Part shown: one piece after another, positions 5,497 through 12,941 of the stretch
Layout of the letters: each line of letters opens with the position of its first letter
How positions within the stretch are numbered: the first letter of the stretch is position 1
Made by a program: the position numbers and the translations under genes
The notes under the pieces: generated by a model
What the model was told of the DNA's origin: nothing
Seen by the model: only the letters and a program-made list of their open reading frames with translations
Databases searched by the model: none
Assembly (NCBI GenBank): GCA_964607765.1
Contig: CAZSNT010000189.1
Coordinates: 1 to 18,408, forward strand
Direction of reading: 5' to 3'
From: CAZSNT01 sp964607765
GTDB lineage: Bacteria; Verrucomicrobiota; Lentisphaeria; Oligosphaerales; JABHEG01
Length of the DNA stretch: 18,408 bases

Positions 5497-8253
5497 GTGT
5501 CCGAGGAACTGGTCCGAGGCAGAGCGTTTGGGTTGTGTGCCATGTTGGCTGTGGTTCTGTCCGGAGTCGGTAGCGGCGCGGATTTCTACGTTGCCCCGGA
5601 CGGCCGCGACGACTGGTCCGGGCGCCTGGCCGTGCCCAACGCGACGCGAACTGACGGGCCGCTGGCAACACCGCACGGGGCAACCAGGGCTGTGCGGCGG
5701 TCGCGGCATTCAGGCAGCCAGGCGAGGCAACCGGTTACCGTGCAGTTTCGCGGCGGCGTGTACCGGCTGGAACGCGTGTGGCGGTTCAGCCCTGCCGACA
5801 GCGGGACTCGGGATGCACCGATCATCTACGAGGCGTATCCCGGCGAGACGCCCGTGTTCAGCGGCGGCCGGCAGGTCAAGGGCTGGCAGCGGCAGGGCGA
5901 CGGCGTGTGGGCTGCGGACGTCGCGTCCGTGTTGCCTCCGGACGGGGGAGAGTTCCATCAGCTGTTCGTCAACGGTCGCCGCCGGCCGCGTGCGCGGACG
6001 CCGGACGTCGGCAGCTACTTCTACAGCAAACGCCTGCTCATGGACAACTCGGGCAAGGTGTGCCTGGGGTTGACGTTCGCCGAAGGAGATGTGCAGCGGT
6101 GGCCGGGGGTCACGGAGGACGCGCGAATCGTCCTGTTCCACAACTGGGTGAACTCATACAACTGCGTGGGGGAGGCGGACTGGGCACGGCGACGGCTCCG
6201 CTTTGCCCGGCGTGCCGGGGTCTTCTTTCTCGGCCCGAGCGTCCGCTACTATGTGGAGAATGTGCGCGCGGCGTTGGATGCGCCGGGCGAGTGGTTCCAC
6301 GATCAGACTCATCAGCGACTGTACTACCGTCCTGTGCCGGACGAGGATCCGGCCAACGCAGACGCTGTAGTCCCCGTTCTGCGCCAGACGTTGGTGCACA
6401 TGCAAGGCGAGCCGCGGCTTGGGCTGTACGTGGAGCACATCGTGCTGCGCGGCCTGACGTTCCGGCACACGGGCGCGGACCTCTCCCCGAACTACCCGCA
6501 CAGCGTTCAGGGCGCGCATTACCAGCGTGGTGCGATCTTCGCAACGGGACTGCGCGACGCGGTCGTCGAGGACTGCGAGTTCTCACGCCTCGGCGAGCAT
6601 GCCCTGTCGCTCCGCGAGGCGTGCGCCAATGTGACCGTGCAGCGTTGTCACGTGTTCGACGTGGGCGGGGGCGGAGTTTACCTGTCCGAAGAGCACCCGA
6701 AACGGCCGGATCCGGCTCTGTTGACGGTCCACAACACGATAGAGAATAACCTCATCCACGACGGCGGACACATCTTCCGCGCGGGATGCGGCGTGTTCCT
6801 GGGCGGCAGTGCCAGTTACAATCGCGTGCTGCACAACGAAATCTGCGACTTGAGCTGGATGGGCGTGCATCTGGGCTGGAGCTGGACCGGCCTTCGGCCC
6901 GCCTACACACATCACAATGAGGTGGCCTTCAATCACATCCATCACCTGGGCAACGGCGTCCTGAACGACGTCGGTGGTATCTACACGCTCGGTGTGTCGC
7001 CCGGTACTGTGCTGCACCACAACCTGATCCACGACATCACCCGGTTCGAGCGCGGTACACAGGGCTACGGCGGCTGGGGAATCTACCTGGACGCAGGAAG
7101 CTCCGAGATCCGGGTCGAGGACAATGTCGTGTACGACACGCGCGACGGCGGGCTGCACCTGCACAACCACGGACATCCCTACGGCAATCTGATCACCAAC
7201 AACATCTTTGCGTACTCCGCAGACGGGGACCTGATGCGCAATGCGGACCATGAGCCCGACGGAAACCACGTGCACCTCGAGCGCAACATCGTGCTGAGCC
7301 GGAACCGACTGATTTTCAGCGGCAACAACTGGCGCGAAACGAGTAAGTTCACAAGCAATCGCAACTGCTTCTGGAGCGAGGGGGGCGAGCCCGACTTCTG
7401 CGGCAGGACATTCACCGAGTGGCAGGCGGCAGGACGCGACACCGAGTCCATCGTGGCGGCCCCGGGGTTCGTGGATGCGCCAGGCCGGGACTTCCATCTC
7501 AGGCCGGGCGCGGCCGCTTTGGGCATCGGGTTCCAGCCGATCGACCTGAGCGAGGTCGGATTGAAGGGAGCTGCGGCTTGGGTTGGCTTGACGGATGGCA
7601 TGGTGCATCGCACCTGCGAAGCTGCGCTGCCCCCGGACGATCCGCTGCCCTTTGTCGAGGATGCTGAGGAGTACGACCCGGGCGAGGAACCGACTGGTGC
7701 AACCTCGCCCGACGGCGGCACGCGAGTGAGTGTGGTCAGCGAGAATCCGGCGTCGGGCCGGCAATGCCTGCTGTTCGAGGACGCCGCGGACGTGACCGTC
7801 TGGAAACCGCATTGGTTCGTGCGCTTCCCGCGCCGCGACGGGCGTGTGACCGTGCAGTGCCGCGTGCGGAGCGACCCGGAACGGCCCGCGATGTTCGATG
7901 TCGAGCTGAGGGACTGGCCCAAAGGGGAGGAACTGCGATCCGGCCCGCAACTGCGTTTCCGTGCAGACGGCAGTGTAAAGGCCAGGACGGCAGCGGGCAC
8001 GTGGCTCACCGTGGGGCAGGCAACAGTGGGGCAGTGGTACGGCGTACGGATAGGCTACGTGCAGGGGGAGGGGGCCCCTCGATTCTATGATTTGGAGCTG
8101 TCGGATGCGGCTGGCCGTGTACTGGCCCGCAAGAGCTTGCCCTTCGCCAGCGACGGATTCGCACACGGCGACTGGTTCGGCTTCGCAGGGATGGACGAGA
8201 AGCCGGCTGCGTTCTACGTGGACGATATCCGCGTATCAGTCGATGCCAAGTAA
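5497..8253 (+). CDS. secreted right-handed parallel beta-helix protein, GH141-like, with C-terminal jelly roll
   Basis: A GTG start at 5497 with GAGGTG at 5481-5486 gives a 918-aa protein with a signal peptide (hydrophobic core about 11-28, AxA-like end GSGA, then mature DFYVAPDGRDDWSG). ATG 5542 would truncate the signal, and the longer open frame from 5290 overlaps the URO-D gene. QLFVNGRRRPRARTPD (about 156-171) and the later helix resemble GH141 and related polysaccharide-degrading families. The right-handed helix spans roughly 310-640, with many N/H-ladder turns such as DVGGIYTLG (about 491) and GGWGIYLDAGSS (about 525). Residues 657-680 (FHLRPGAAALGIG) are the usual closing segment. The last 190 residues form a concanavalin/laminin-G-like sandwich ending in FYVDDIRVSV, likely carbohydrate-binding. 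GH141 includes fucosidase and xylanase members, which would suit the GH29 neighbour. The exact activity is uncertain. Confidence 0.86.
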   Translation: MSEELVRGRAFGLCAMLAVVLSGVGSGADFYVAPDGRDDWSGRLAVPNATRTDGPLATPHGATRAVRRSRHSGSQARQPVTVQFRGGVYRLERVWRFSPADSGTRDAPIIYEAYPGETPVFSGGRQVKGWQRQGDGVWAADVASVLPPDGGEFHQLFVNGRRRPRARTPDVGSYFYSKRLLMDNSGKVCLGLTFAEGDVQRWPGVTEDARIVLFHNWVNSYNCVGEADWARRRLRFARRAGVFFLGPSVRYYVENVRAALDAPGEWFHDQTHQRLYYRPVPDEDPANADAVVPVLRQTLVHMQGEPRLGLYVEHIVLRGLTFRHTGADLSPNYPHSVQGAHYQRGAIFATGLRDAVVEDCEFSRLGEHALSLREACANVTVQRCHVFDVGGGGVYLSEEHPKRPDPALLTVHNTIENNLIHDGGHIFRAGCGVFLGGSASYNRVLHNEICDLSWMGVHLGWSWTGLRPAYTHHNEVAFNHIHHLGNGVLNDVGGIYTLGVSPGTVLHHNLIHDITRFERGTQGYGGWGIYLDAGSSEIRVEDNVVYDTRDGGLHLHNHGHPYGNLITNNIFAYSADGDLMRNADHEPDGNHVHLERNIVLSRNRLIFSGNNWRETSKFTSNRNCFWSEGGEPDFCGRTFTEWQAAGRDTESIVAAPGFVDAPGRDFHLRPGAAALGIGFQPIDLSEVGLKGAAAWVGLTDGMVHRTCEAALPPDDPLPFVEDAEEYDPGEEPTGATSPDGGTRVSVVSENPASGRQCLLFEDAADVTVWKPHWFVRFPRRDGRVTVQCRVRSDPERPAMFDVELRDWPKGEELRSGPQLRFRADGSVKARTAAGTWLTVGQATVGQWYGVRIGYVQGEGAPRFYDLELSDAAGRVLARKSLPFASDGFAHGDWFGFAGMDEKPAAFYVDDIRVSVDAK

Positions 8254-8332
8254 TGGGGGAATGGAGCGGCACTGTGCAGAGGGGAAGGGTAGTAACAGCC
8301 TCAAAAGTACGGAGAGTTGGTGTGGGGCCAAT

Positions 8333-8342
8333 GGGGGGGGGG
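8333..8342. repeat. run of ten G residues
   Basis: A homopolymer of 10 G (8333-8342) directly precedes the palindromic element. A second run of 7 G (8497-8503) closes it, and both are followed by a GCAGG-like sequence. Such runs are prone to slippage and sequencing error. They lie in the 366-bp gene-free stretch between the beta-helix and phosphoesterase genes. Confidence 0.9.
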
Positions 8343-8348
8343 AGCAGG

Positions 8349-8497
8349 CAATGCTATTGACTTTTTCTAAGGAATGCGCACGTGAGTGTAGATTGCAGAA
8401 TGGAGAAGGGAGATTGCCGACCACAGTTCCGTTGCGGCACGGGAAGTCGATTGGCAATCTGCAATCTGCATTCTGCAATAGAAAGTCAATAGCATTG
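8349..8497. mobile_element. 149-bp palindromic MITE/REP-like element
   Basis: Perfect 16-bp terminal inverted repeats CAATGCTATTGACTTT (8349-8364) and AAAGTCAATAGCATTG (8482-8497) bound the element. Nested inside are an 11-bp inverted pair, ATTGCAGAATG (8392-8402) with CATTCTGCAAT (8469-8479), and an 8-bp pair, AGATTGCC (8411-8418) with GGCAATCT (8453-8460). A near-match TTCCGT/ACGGGAA lies near the centre. The right half also contains four tandem heptamers related to GCAATCT (8454-8481). The base composition is more AT-rich than the flanking genes. No ORF of its own is credible. It resembles a non-autonomous palindromic repeat, but whether other copies exist cannot be seen here. Confidence 0.65.
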
Positions 8498-8619
8498 GGG
8501 GGGCAGGAGACAGAGGCCCGCGATCTGAGTGGTCGACGAGAAGCGTCCTTGCGCGTGTGGGGTTATGTTGTGGGCAGACCACCACCGGGCGTGCGGCGCT
8601 CGGGAGTGAAGGAGACAGG

Positions 8620-9474
8620 TTGAGTCGGTTCTGGTTCAGGCATGACGCGGACTGGCAGCGCGTGGCGCGGGCTGGCGAGGCCGTGTCGCTCGCCGCGAGC
8701 TCGCGTGCCGTGGCGCGCCGCTTTGCCGTTCCTTGTACGGCGTCCGGTCTCCCGGGGCGGCGCCTGGTGTTTGTGTCCGACCTGCACTGGTGCGATTCTG
8801 ACCCGGAAGGCGACGAGGGTCTGGTCGCTGCAGTGAACGAACTCGCCGCGGATTGGTTTGTGTTCGGCGGGGATCTGATCAGGTACGTACAGTATGTGCC
8901 CGGGGCGATGCGGTTGCTTGCGGGCGTTCAGGCGCGGCTGGGGAAGTTCGCGGTGTTGGGTAACCGGGAGAGTACTCATGACTGGCTTCCTGCCGGCTTC
9001 TGGCAGCGCGAGTATGAGAAGGCGGGGATCATGCTGTTGGTGAACGCGGTCTGGACAGGAAACGGGGATGAGGGCCTGGCTGTTGCGGGGATCGACGATT
9101 ATCGGTACGGCGTGCCGGACCTGAGCTGTCTGGAGGGGGCGGGCGGATCGGGTCGGTTTGTGGTGCTGGTAACGCACTCGCCCGACGCAGTCGGACAGAC
9201 GACGGGGCAGGCTGTCGGTGATTTGGTGCTGGCAGGCCACACGCACGGTGGCCAGATCCGTTTGCCGGGCCTTGGCCCGATCTACACCTCGTCGGTTTAC
9301 GGGCGTCAGTTCGACCGCGGCTGGTTCCTGCGCGGTTCAGACCAGGCGCGAATGTGTGTGAGTGCTGGCGTGGGCTGCACGGGTTGGGATCCGCTGCGGC
9401 GACGGGTTCTGTGCCCGGCGGAGATCACCGTGCTGGATTTTGTCGTGGAGGAAGGTGCAGAACATGGTGCTTAG
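8620..9474 (+). CDS. metallophosphoesterase, YkuE/YaeI-like
   Basis: The 284-aa calcineurin-type phosphoesterase carries D54-x-H56 (SDLH), GGD85 with D85, GN115R116E, H186 (VTHSPD) and GHTHGG with H207 and H209. These are the two-metal centre motifs. The C-terminal VSAGVG...PLRRRVLCPAEITVL (248-272) matches the YaeI/YkuE phosphodiesterase group. The family's GNH(D/E) motif reads GNRE here, so the catalytic histidine is replaced by arginine. TTG at 8620 is chosen as start because AAGGAG (8609-8614) lies 5 nt upstream; the longer frame from 8557 has no such site. No signal peptide or twin-arginine signal is evident, unlike some YaeI relatives, suggesting a cytoplasmic location. It overlaps the following rRNA methyltransferase gene by 11 nt. 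The substrate is unknown. Confidence 0.91.
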   Translation: MSRFWFRHDADWQRVARAGEAVSLAASSRAVARRFAVPCTASGLPGRRLVFVSDLHWCDSDPEGDEGLVAAVNELAADWFVFGGDLIRYVQYVPGAMRLLAGVQARLGKFAVLGNRESTHDWLPAGFWQREYEKAGIMLLVNAVWTGNGDEGLAVAGIDDYRYGVPDLSCLEGAGGSGRFVVLVTHSPDAVGQTTGQAVGDLVLAGHTHGGQIRLPGLGPIYTSSVYGRQFDRGWFLRGSDQARMCVSAGVGCTGWDPLRRRVLCPAEITVLDFVVEEGAEHGA

Positions 9475-10897
9475 TCGAGGCAGGCTCGAGTCGCAGGCGA
9501 CGGCCTGCGCGCAGATGACGGAAGCTGTTCTGTGGGACACGTTCGTCGGGAGTTTTCCGGCAGACCGGAATCTATCGAACCGCTTGCGGCGCAACCGCCA
9601 GTACGGTTCCCGCGACCGGCGTCTGATCAGTACGTCTGTCTTCGCGGCTTTCCGCTGGTGGGGATGGTTGCGCGCCGTGGCGCCGCCGGAGTTCATGGCG
9701 CGGGTCAAGGCGGCCCGCGAAGGAGCTCGCCCGCCAGGTGATGGGGGTGATGGAGGCGGCGGTCAGGATGCGCCGCGCGAGGACCCTCGCCCTCCGCCGC
9801 TGCCGCGCTCGTATTGGTCGCCACTGTTGCTGGCAGCGGCTGTGTTGGATCAGGATGAGCTGCCGGAGGCCGGACAGGTCTGGGCAGGTGAGGCGCGGGT
9901 CTCTGTTGACGCAGCGCGCCGTCTGCAGCGACTGGCCGACCCGAGTGCGCGTCTGCACGGGTTGGCGGAGCTGCTGCAGGCGCGGCCCATGGCTGGCCTG
10001 CGGACGGAGGATCTGGTGCCGGCTTGGGTGCCGGGCGAGTTCGAGGGGGAGCGCGTGCCGAAGCGTCTGGCCGAGTGGTTGCAGTCACGGCCGCCCGTCT
10101 GGCTGCGGGCGCAGATGTGTGCGCCCAAGGAGTTGGCGGCCGCGCTGCGCAAGGACGGTCTGGAGGGGGAGCAGCACGCGCGGGCGGCGTGTGCGTTCAA
10201 CGTCGGGCAGCCGCGAGTCAATCTGCGCACACTGCAGTCGTATCGCCGGGGCATGTTCGAGATCCAGGATCTGGCGTCGCAGTCGATTGGTGTGGTGTGC
10301 GCTGCGAAGCCGGGGCAGCGCTGGTGGGATGCCTGTGCGGGGGCCGGCGGCAAGGCTTTGCTGCTGGCGTCCCAGATGCAGGGCAAAGGCACGGTGGTTG
10401 CCACGGACAAACGCGAGTACAAACTGGGTGATCTGCGGCGACGCGCGCGGCGCGCACGCTTTCCGAACATTCGATGCAAACCGTGGACAGGTAAGCCGCT
10501 GCCGAAGAAGTCGCGGGCGACCTTCGACGGTGTGCTGGTGGACGCCCCCTGCTCGTGTTCCGGCACGTGGCGTCGGAACCCGGACGGGAGATGGACGTTG
10601 TCTGAGTCGGAACTGCCTGAACTTGCTGCTCTGCAGTCGCGACTGCTGCACGGCGCGGCGTCGGGCGTGCGGCCCGGCGGTGTTCTGGTCTACGCGACGT
10701 GTTCGATGTTTCGGTGCGAGAACCAGGGCGTGGTCGAGGCATTCCTGGCGGAGCACGCTGATTTCCGGCTCGAGCCGTTCCCGCATCCGTTGCAGGACGG
10801 TGACTGCCCGGGCATGCTCCAAATGTGGCCTTGGGATGGCGACTGCGATGCGATGTTCGTGGCGCGGTTTCGGCGTGCGAGTGACGAGTGCGAGTGA
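9464..10897 (+). CDS. NOL1/NOP2/Sun (RsmB/RsmF-type) RNA m5C methyltransferase
   Basis: The 477-aa protein has the class-I SAM methyltransferase fold of 5-methylcytosine RNA methyltransferases. Motif I is DACAGAGGKALLLA (289-302), an acidic SAM ligand lies in ATDK (313-316), motif IV is DAPCSCSGTWRRNPD (360-374) with C363, and motif VI is ATCSMF (411-416) with catalytic C413. Both cysteines needed for catalysis and product release are present. The N-terminal half is helical (about 15-215), as in RsmB, but carries a Gly/Asp/Pro-rich insertion at about 86-114. The likely target is 16S rRNA, by family; the precise cytosine cannot be told. ATG 9464 has AAGG at 9452-9455 and lies inside the end of the phosphoesterase gene, implying coupled translation. 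Its last residues (DECE) are specified by a 13-bp tandem duplication that also contains the stop codon. Confidence 0.92.
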   Translation: MVLSRGRLESQATACAQMTEAVLWDTFVGSFPADRNLSNRLRRNRQYGSRDRRLISTSVFAAFRWWGWLRAVAPPEFMARVKAAREGARPPGDGGDGGGGQDAPREDPRPPPLPRSYWSPLLLAAAVLDQDELPEAGQVWAGEARVSVDAARRLQRLADPSARLHGLAELLQARPMAGLRTEDLVPAWVPGEFEGERVPKRLAEWLQSRPPVWLRAQMCAPKELAAALRKDGLEGEQHARAACAFNVGQPRVNLRTLQSYRRGMFEIQDLASQSIGVVCAAKPGQRWWDACAGAGGKALLLASQMQGKGTVVATDKREYKLGDLRRRARRARFPNIRCKPWTGKPLPKKSRATFDGVLVDAPCSCSGTWRRNPDGRWTLSESELPELAALQSRLLHGAASGVRPGGVLVYATCSMFRCENQGVVEAFLAEHADFRLEPFPHPLQDGDCPGMLQMWPWDGDCDAMFVARFRRASDECE

Positions 10898-10902
10898 CGA
10901 GT
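10877..10902. repeat. 13-bp tandem duplication over the stop codon of the RNA methyltransferase
   Basis: GCGAGTGACGAGT occurs twice in tandem (10877-10889 and 10890-10902). The stop codon TGA at 10895-10897 lies in the second copy, and the last codons of the methyltransferase gene lie in the first. Because 13 is not a multiple of three, a change in copy number would alter the C-terminus and its stop codon. Confidence 0.9.
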
Positions 10903-10984
10903 GCGGGGGCGACGGATCGATTGAGAGGCGGGATCAGGATCTTCTGCGAGGGGGGAAGCGGATGTGACTGGCATGACCGGGGTC

Positions 10985-11014
10985 GGGCACGGGCACAGGC
11001 GTGGGCACTGGCAG
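10985..11014. repeat. degenerate GGGCAC hexamer array, about 5 copies
   Basis: Consecutive hexamers read GGGCAC, GGGCAC, AGGCGT, GGGCAC and TGGCAG in the 149-bp space before the membrane-protein gene. The array stops 20 bp before the GGAGGA ribosome binding site (11035-11040). The remainder of this spacer is G-rich with no recognisable gene or clear promoter. Confidence 0.65.
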
Positions 11015-11046
11015 GGGGCGGGTGTTGCTGATCCGGAGGAACGCAG

Positions 11047-11913
11047 ATGCGGTTTCCCATTGTTCTGTTTGGCAGAGAAGGCGCGGTCATTCTGTTCGTA
11101 GTCGTTTCCACTCTCTTGCTGTTGAGCTATGTGTTGTTTCGATTGGGGTTGTTGTCGGGGCCGCTGCGGTGGCTCGGTCCGTTGGAGGCAGGCATTGGTG
11201 CGGGGGTATTTCTGCTCGTCTGGGTAGCGTTCTCGGACACGCGGCCGCCGTCGAGGCGTAGGTGGGATATCAAGCCAGTTGCCCTTGTGGTTGCTTTTGC
11301 GTTCACAACGGGGGCTGTCGTGCGGATTGGGAGGAGCCGGGAGCAGGCCGCCAGGGCGATGATAGCGGAATCGGGGCTGCGTCGTGGCCGCCTGCAGACG
11401 GTTGGCTTCTGGCAGGTCCCGGGGTTTTGCTTCATGCACGACAGGTGCGCAGTATCGGTCATGCCTGTGAGTGTGCACCCGCTGTGGATACCCCACGCAG
11501 TGAGGATTTCGGCCGACAGTGTGCTCGCGGCAGACGAGCGCTGGCTTCGGCTGGCGTGCGAAACAGCCGACAGCGCGACAGGCGGCCTGGGATGTGGCGG
11601 GACAGACAGTGTGGCAACCGGTGACACGCTCTTCGATCGCGTGTTCGCGGTCTCGACATCCAACGCAGCTTGGGCGTGCGCGCTACTCGTGCCGGAGGTC
11701 CGGCGGGCACTGCTGCGATACGCGGGCTTCCATGAAGGTGTGGCAGTGGAGGCAGCGGTTTCCCGGGTTGGACTCGATATCACATTCGGGCAGTTTCCCG
11801 GCTCGCGGGCGGCTTTCGGAGTGCCGGTGGGCGCTGCCTTGGCGATTCTGGAACGGGCAACTGTGTTGGCAGCAGGCGACTACACGTTCGGGGAAGATAA
11901 GGAGAGCACGTAG
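11047..11913 (+). CDS. membrane protein of unknown function with three N-terminal helices
   Basis: I do not recognise a named family with confidence. The 288-aa protein has predicted membrane segments at about 12-35 (GAVILFVVVSTLLLLSYVLF), 45-62 (LEAGIGAGVFLLVWVAFS) and 76-93 (KPVALVVAFAFTTGAVVRI). A soluble domain follows to the end. DTLFDRVFAVSTSN...LLVPEVRRALL (about 194-224) resembles a phrase found in several uncharacterised bacterial domains of the form FDRxFxV...ALLxPEVRxAL. Residues 190-240 may therefore be a small folded module facing the cytoplasm. GGAGGA (11035-11040) lies 6 nt before ATG, supporting the start. The stop TAG shares its G with the GTG start of the nucleoside hydrolase gene, so the two are translationally coupled. 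Function unknown. Confidence 0.75.
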   Translation: MRFPIVLFGREGAVILFVVVSTLLLLSYVLFRLGLLSGPLRWLGPLEAGIGAGVFLLVWVAFSDTRPPSRRRWDIKPVALVVAFAFTTGAVVRIGRSREQAARAMIAESGLRRGRLQTVGFWQVPGFCFMHDRCAVSVMPVSVHPLWIPHAVRISADSVLAADERWLRLACETADSATGGLGCGGTDSVATGDTLFDRVFAVSTSNAAWACALLVPEVRRALLRYAGFHEGVAVEAAVSRVGLDITFGQFPGSRAAFGVPVGAALAILERATVLAAGDYTFGEDKEST

Positions 11914-12845
11914 TGAATGCAGGCAGACTGACTGAGTGCGAACGGATCGGGTTGCTGGCTCCGCCTTGCGGGCGCGTGGACGCGGTGCTGGACACCGACA
12001 CCTACAACGAGATCGACGACCAGTTTGCGGTTGTCTACGCGCTGCTTTCAGGGGACAGGCTGAATCTGAAGGCGTTGTATGCGGCGCCGTTTCACAACGC
12101 GCGTTCGAACGGGCCGGGGGACGGCATGGAGCGCAGTTACGAGGAGATCCTGCGGTTGCTGGCGCGCCTGGGGCGGGAGCCGGACGGTTTCGTGTTCAAA
12201 GGCTCCACATCGTACCTGCCCGCGGCGGATGTGGGTGTTGCCAGCGCGGCGGCCGAGCATCTGATCGAGACCGCGCTGACGGATCGGGACGGGCCGCTGT
12301 ACGTCCTGGCCGTGGGCGCGATCACGAACGTTGCGTCTGCTATCCTGCTCGAGCCGCGCATCGCGGACCGGATTGTGGTGGTGTGGCTGGGCGGGCAGCC
12401 GCTGTACTGGCCGACCGCGCGTGAGTTCAATCTGCAGCAGGACCCGTTTGCGTCGCGTTTGATGTTCGACTGTGGTGTGCCGCTGGTCCACATTGCGTGC
12501 AGTAACGTGGCTGAGCACCTGCGCACGACCGTTCCCGAGATGGAACGGTATGTGAAAGGGCAGGGCGCGATTGGCGACTACTTGTATGAGATCTTCGTTG
12601 AGTATCAACAGGATCCCTTTGCCTGGTCGAAGGTCATCTGGGACATTGCGACTGTTGCCTGGGTCGTCAATCCGGCGTGGGTGCCCACGGCCTTGGTGCA
12701 CAGTCCCGTGCTGACGAGCGACCTGACGTGGAGCGAAGACACAAGTCGGCACTTTGTGCGCAACGCGTCCACTGTCCGCCGCGATGCGGTGTTCGGGGAT
12801 CTGTTCCGGAAGCTCGCCGCGTCTGCTGGTCACCAGGGCGACTGA
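11913..12845 (+). CDS. nucleoside hydrolase (IUNH superfamily), variant calcium loop
   Basis: The 310-aa protein is of the inosine-uridine nucleoside hydrolase type, splitting the N-glycosidic bond of ribonucleosides or related ribosides. The calcium motif reads DTDTYNEIDDQFA (27-39). Compared with the classical DxDxGxDD there are two extra residues between D29 and D35-D36. VLAVGAITNVASAI (131-144) is the second family motif, and D244 in VIWDIATVAW is the distal calcium ligand. All metal ligands are therefore kept. The start is GTG at 11913, with AAGGAG at 11899-11904, 8 nt upstream. It overlaps the preceding stop by one base (TAGTG). No signal peptide is seen, so it is cytoplasmic and probably salvages nucleosides. 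The variant loop suggests a subfamily with different substrate preference, which cannot be specified. Confidence 0.92.
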   Translation: MNAGRLTECERIGLLAPPCGRVDAVLDTDTYNEIDDQFAVVYALLSGDRLNLKALYAAPFHNARSNGPGDGMERSYEEILRLLARLGREPDGFVFKGSTSYLPAADVGVASAAAEHLIETALTDRDGPLYVLAVGAITNVASAILLEPRIADRIVVVWLGGQPLYWPTAREFNLQQDPFASRLMFDCGVPLVHIACSNVAEHLRTTVPEMERYVKGQGAIGDYLYEIFVEYQQDPFAWSKVIWDIATVAWVVNPAWVPTALVHSPVLTSDLTWSEDTSRHFVRNASTVRRDAVFGDLFRKLAASAGHQGD

Positions 12846-12871
12846 CGCGATCCGCCTGCTCTCTGCTCCCC

Positions 12872-12900
12872 TTGCGCTGAGCGTGCGAGTTTGGTACACT
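12872..12900 (+). promoter_or_regulatory. sigma70-like promoter of the prepilin-like gene
   Basis: TTGCGC (12872-12877) and TACACT (12895-12900) are spaced by 17 bp, and a TG dinucleotide one base before the -10 (12892-12893) fits an extended -10. Transcription would start near 12907, about 35 nt before the GTG start. It lies in the 96-bp spacer after the nucleoside hydrolase gene and suggests the prepilin-like gene is its own unit. Confidence 0.45.
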
Positions 12901-12941
12901 ATAGGGTGACGGGTGTAGCGCTGACTTGAGTAGGTGACGAT

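Noticed and set aside
6583..8166. 527-aa minus-strand ORF over the beta-helix gene
   Set aside because: It is antisense to a gene with signal peptide and repeated helix turns; His/Val/Gln-rich composition without motifs indicates a shadow frame.
8087..8623. 178-aa plus-strand ORF bridging the palindromic element
   Set aside because: It starts inside the beta-helix gene in another frame and reads through G-runs and inverted repeats with no domain.
12846..12941. tRNA gene in the spacer before the prepilin-like gene
   Set aside because: No acceptor stem pairing, T-loop consensus or cloverleaf arrangement could be found here or in the other gaps.
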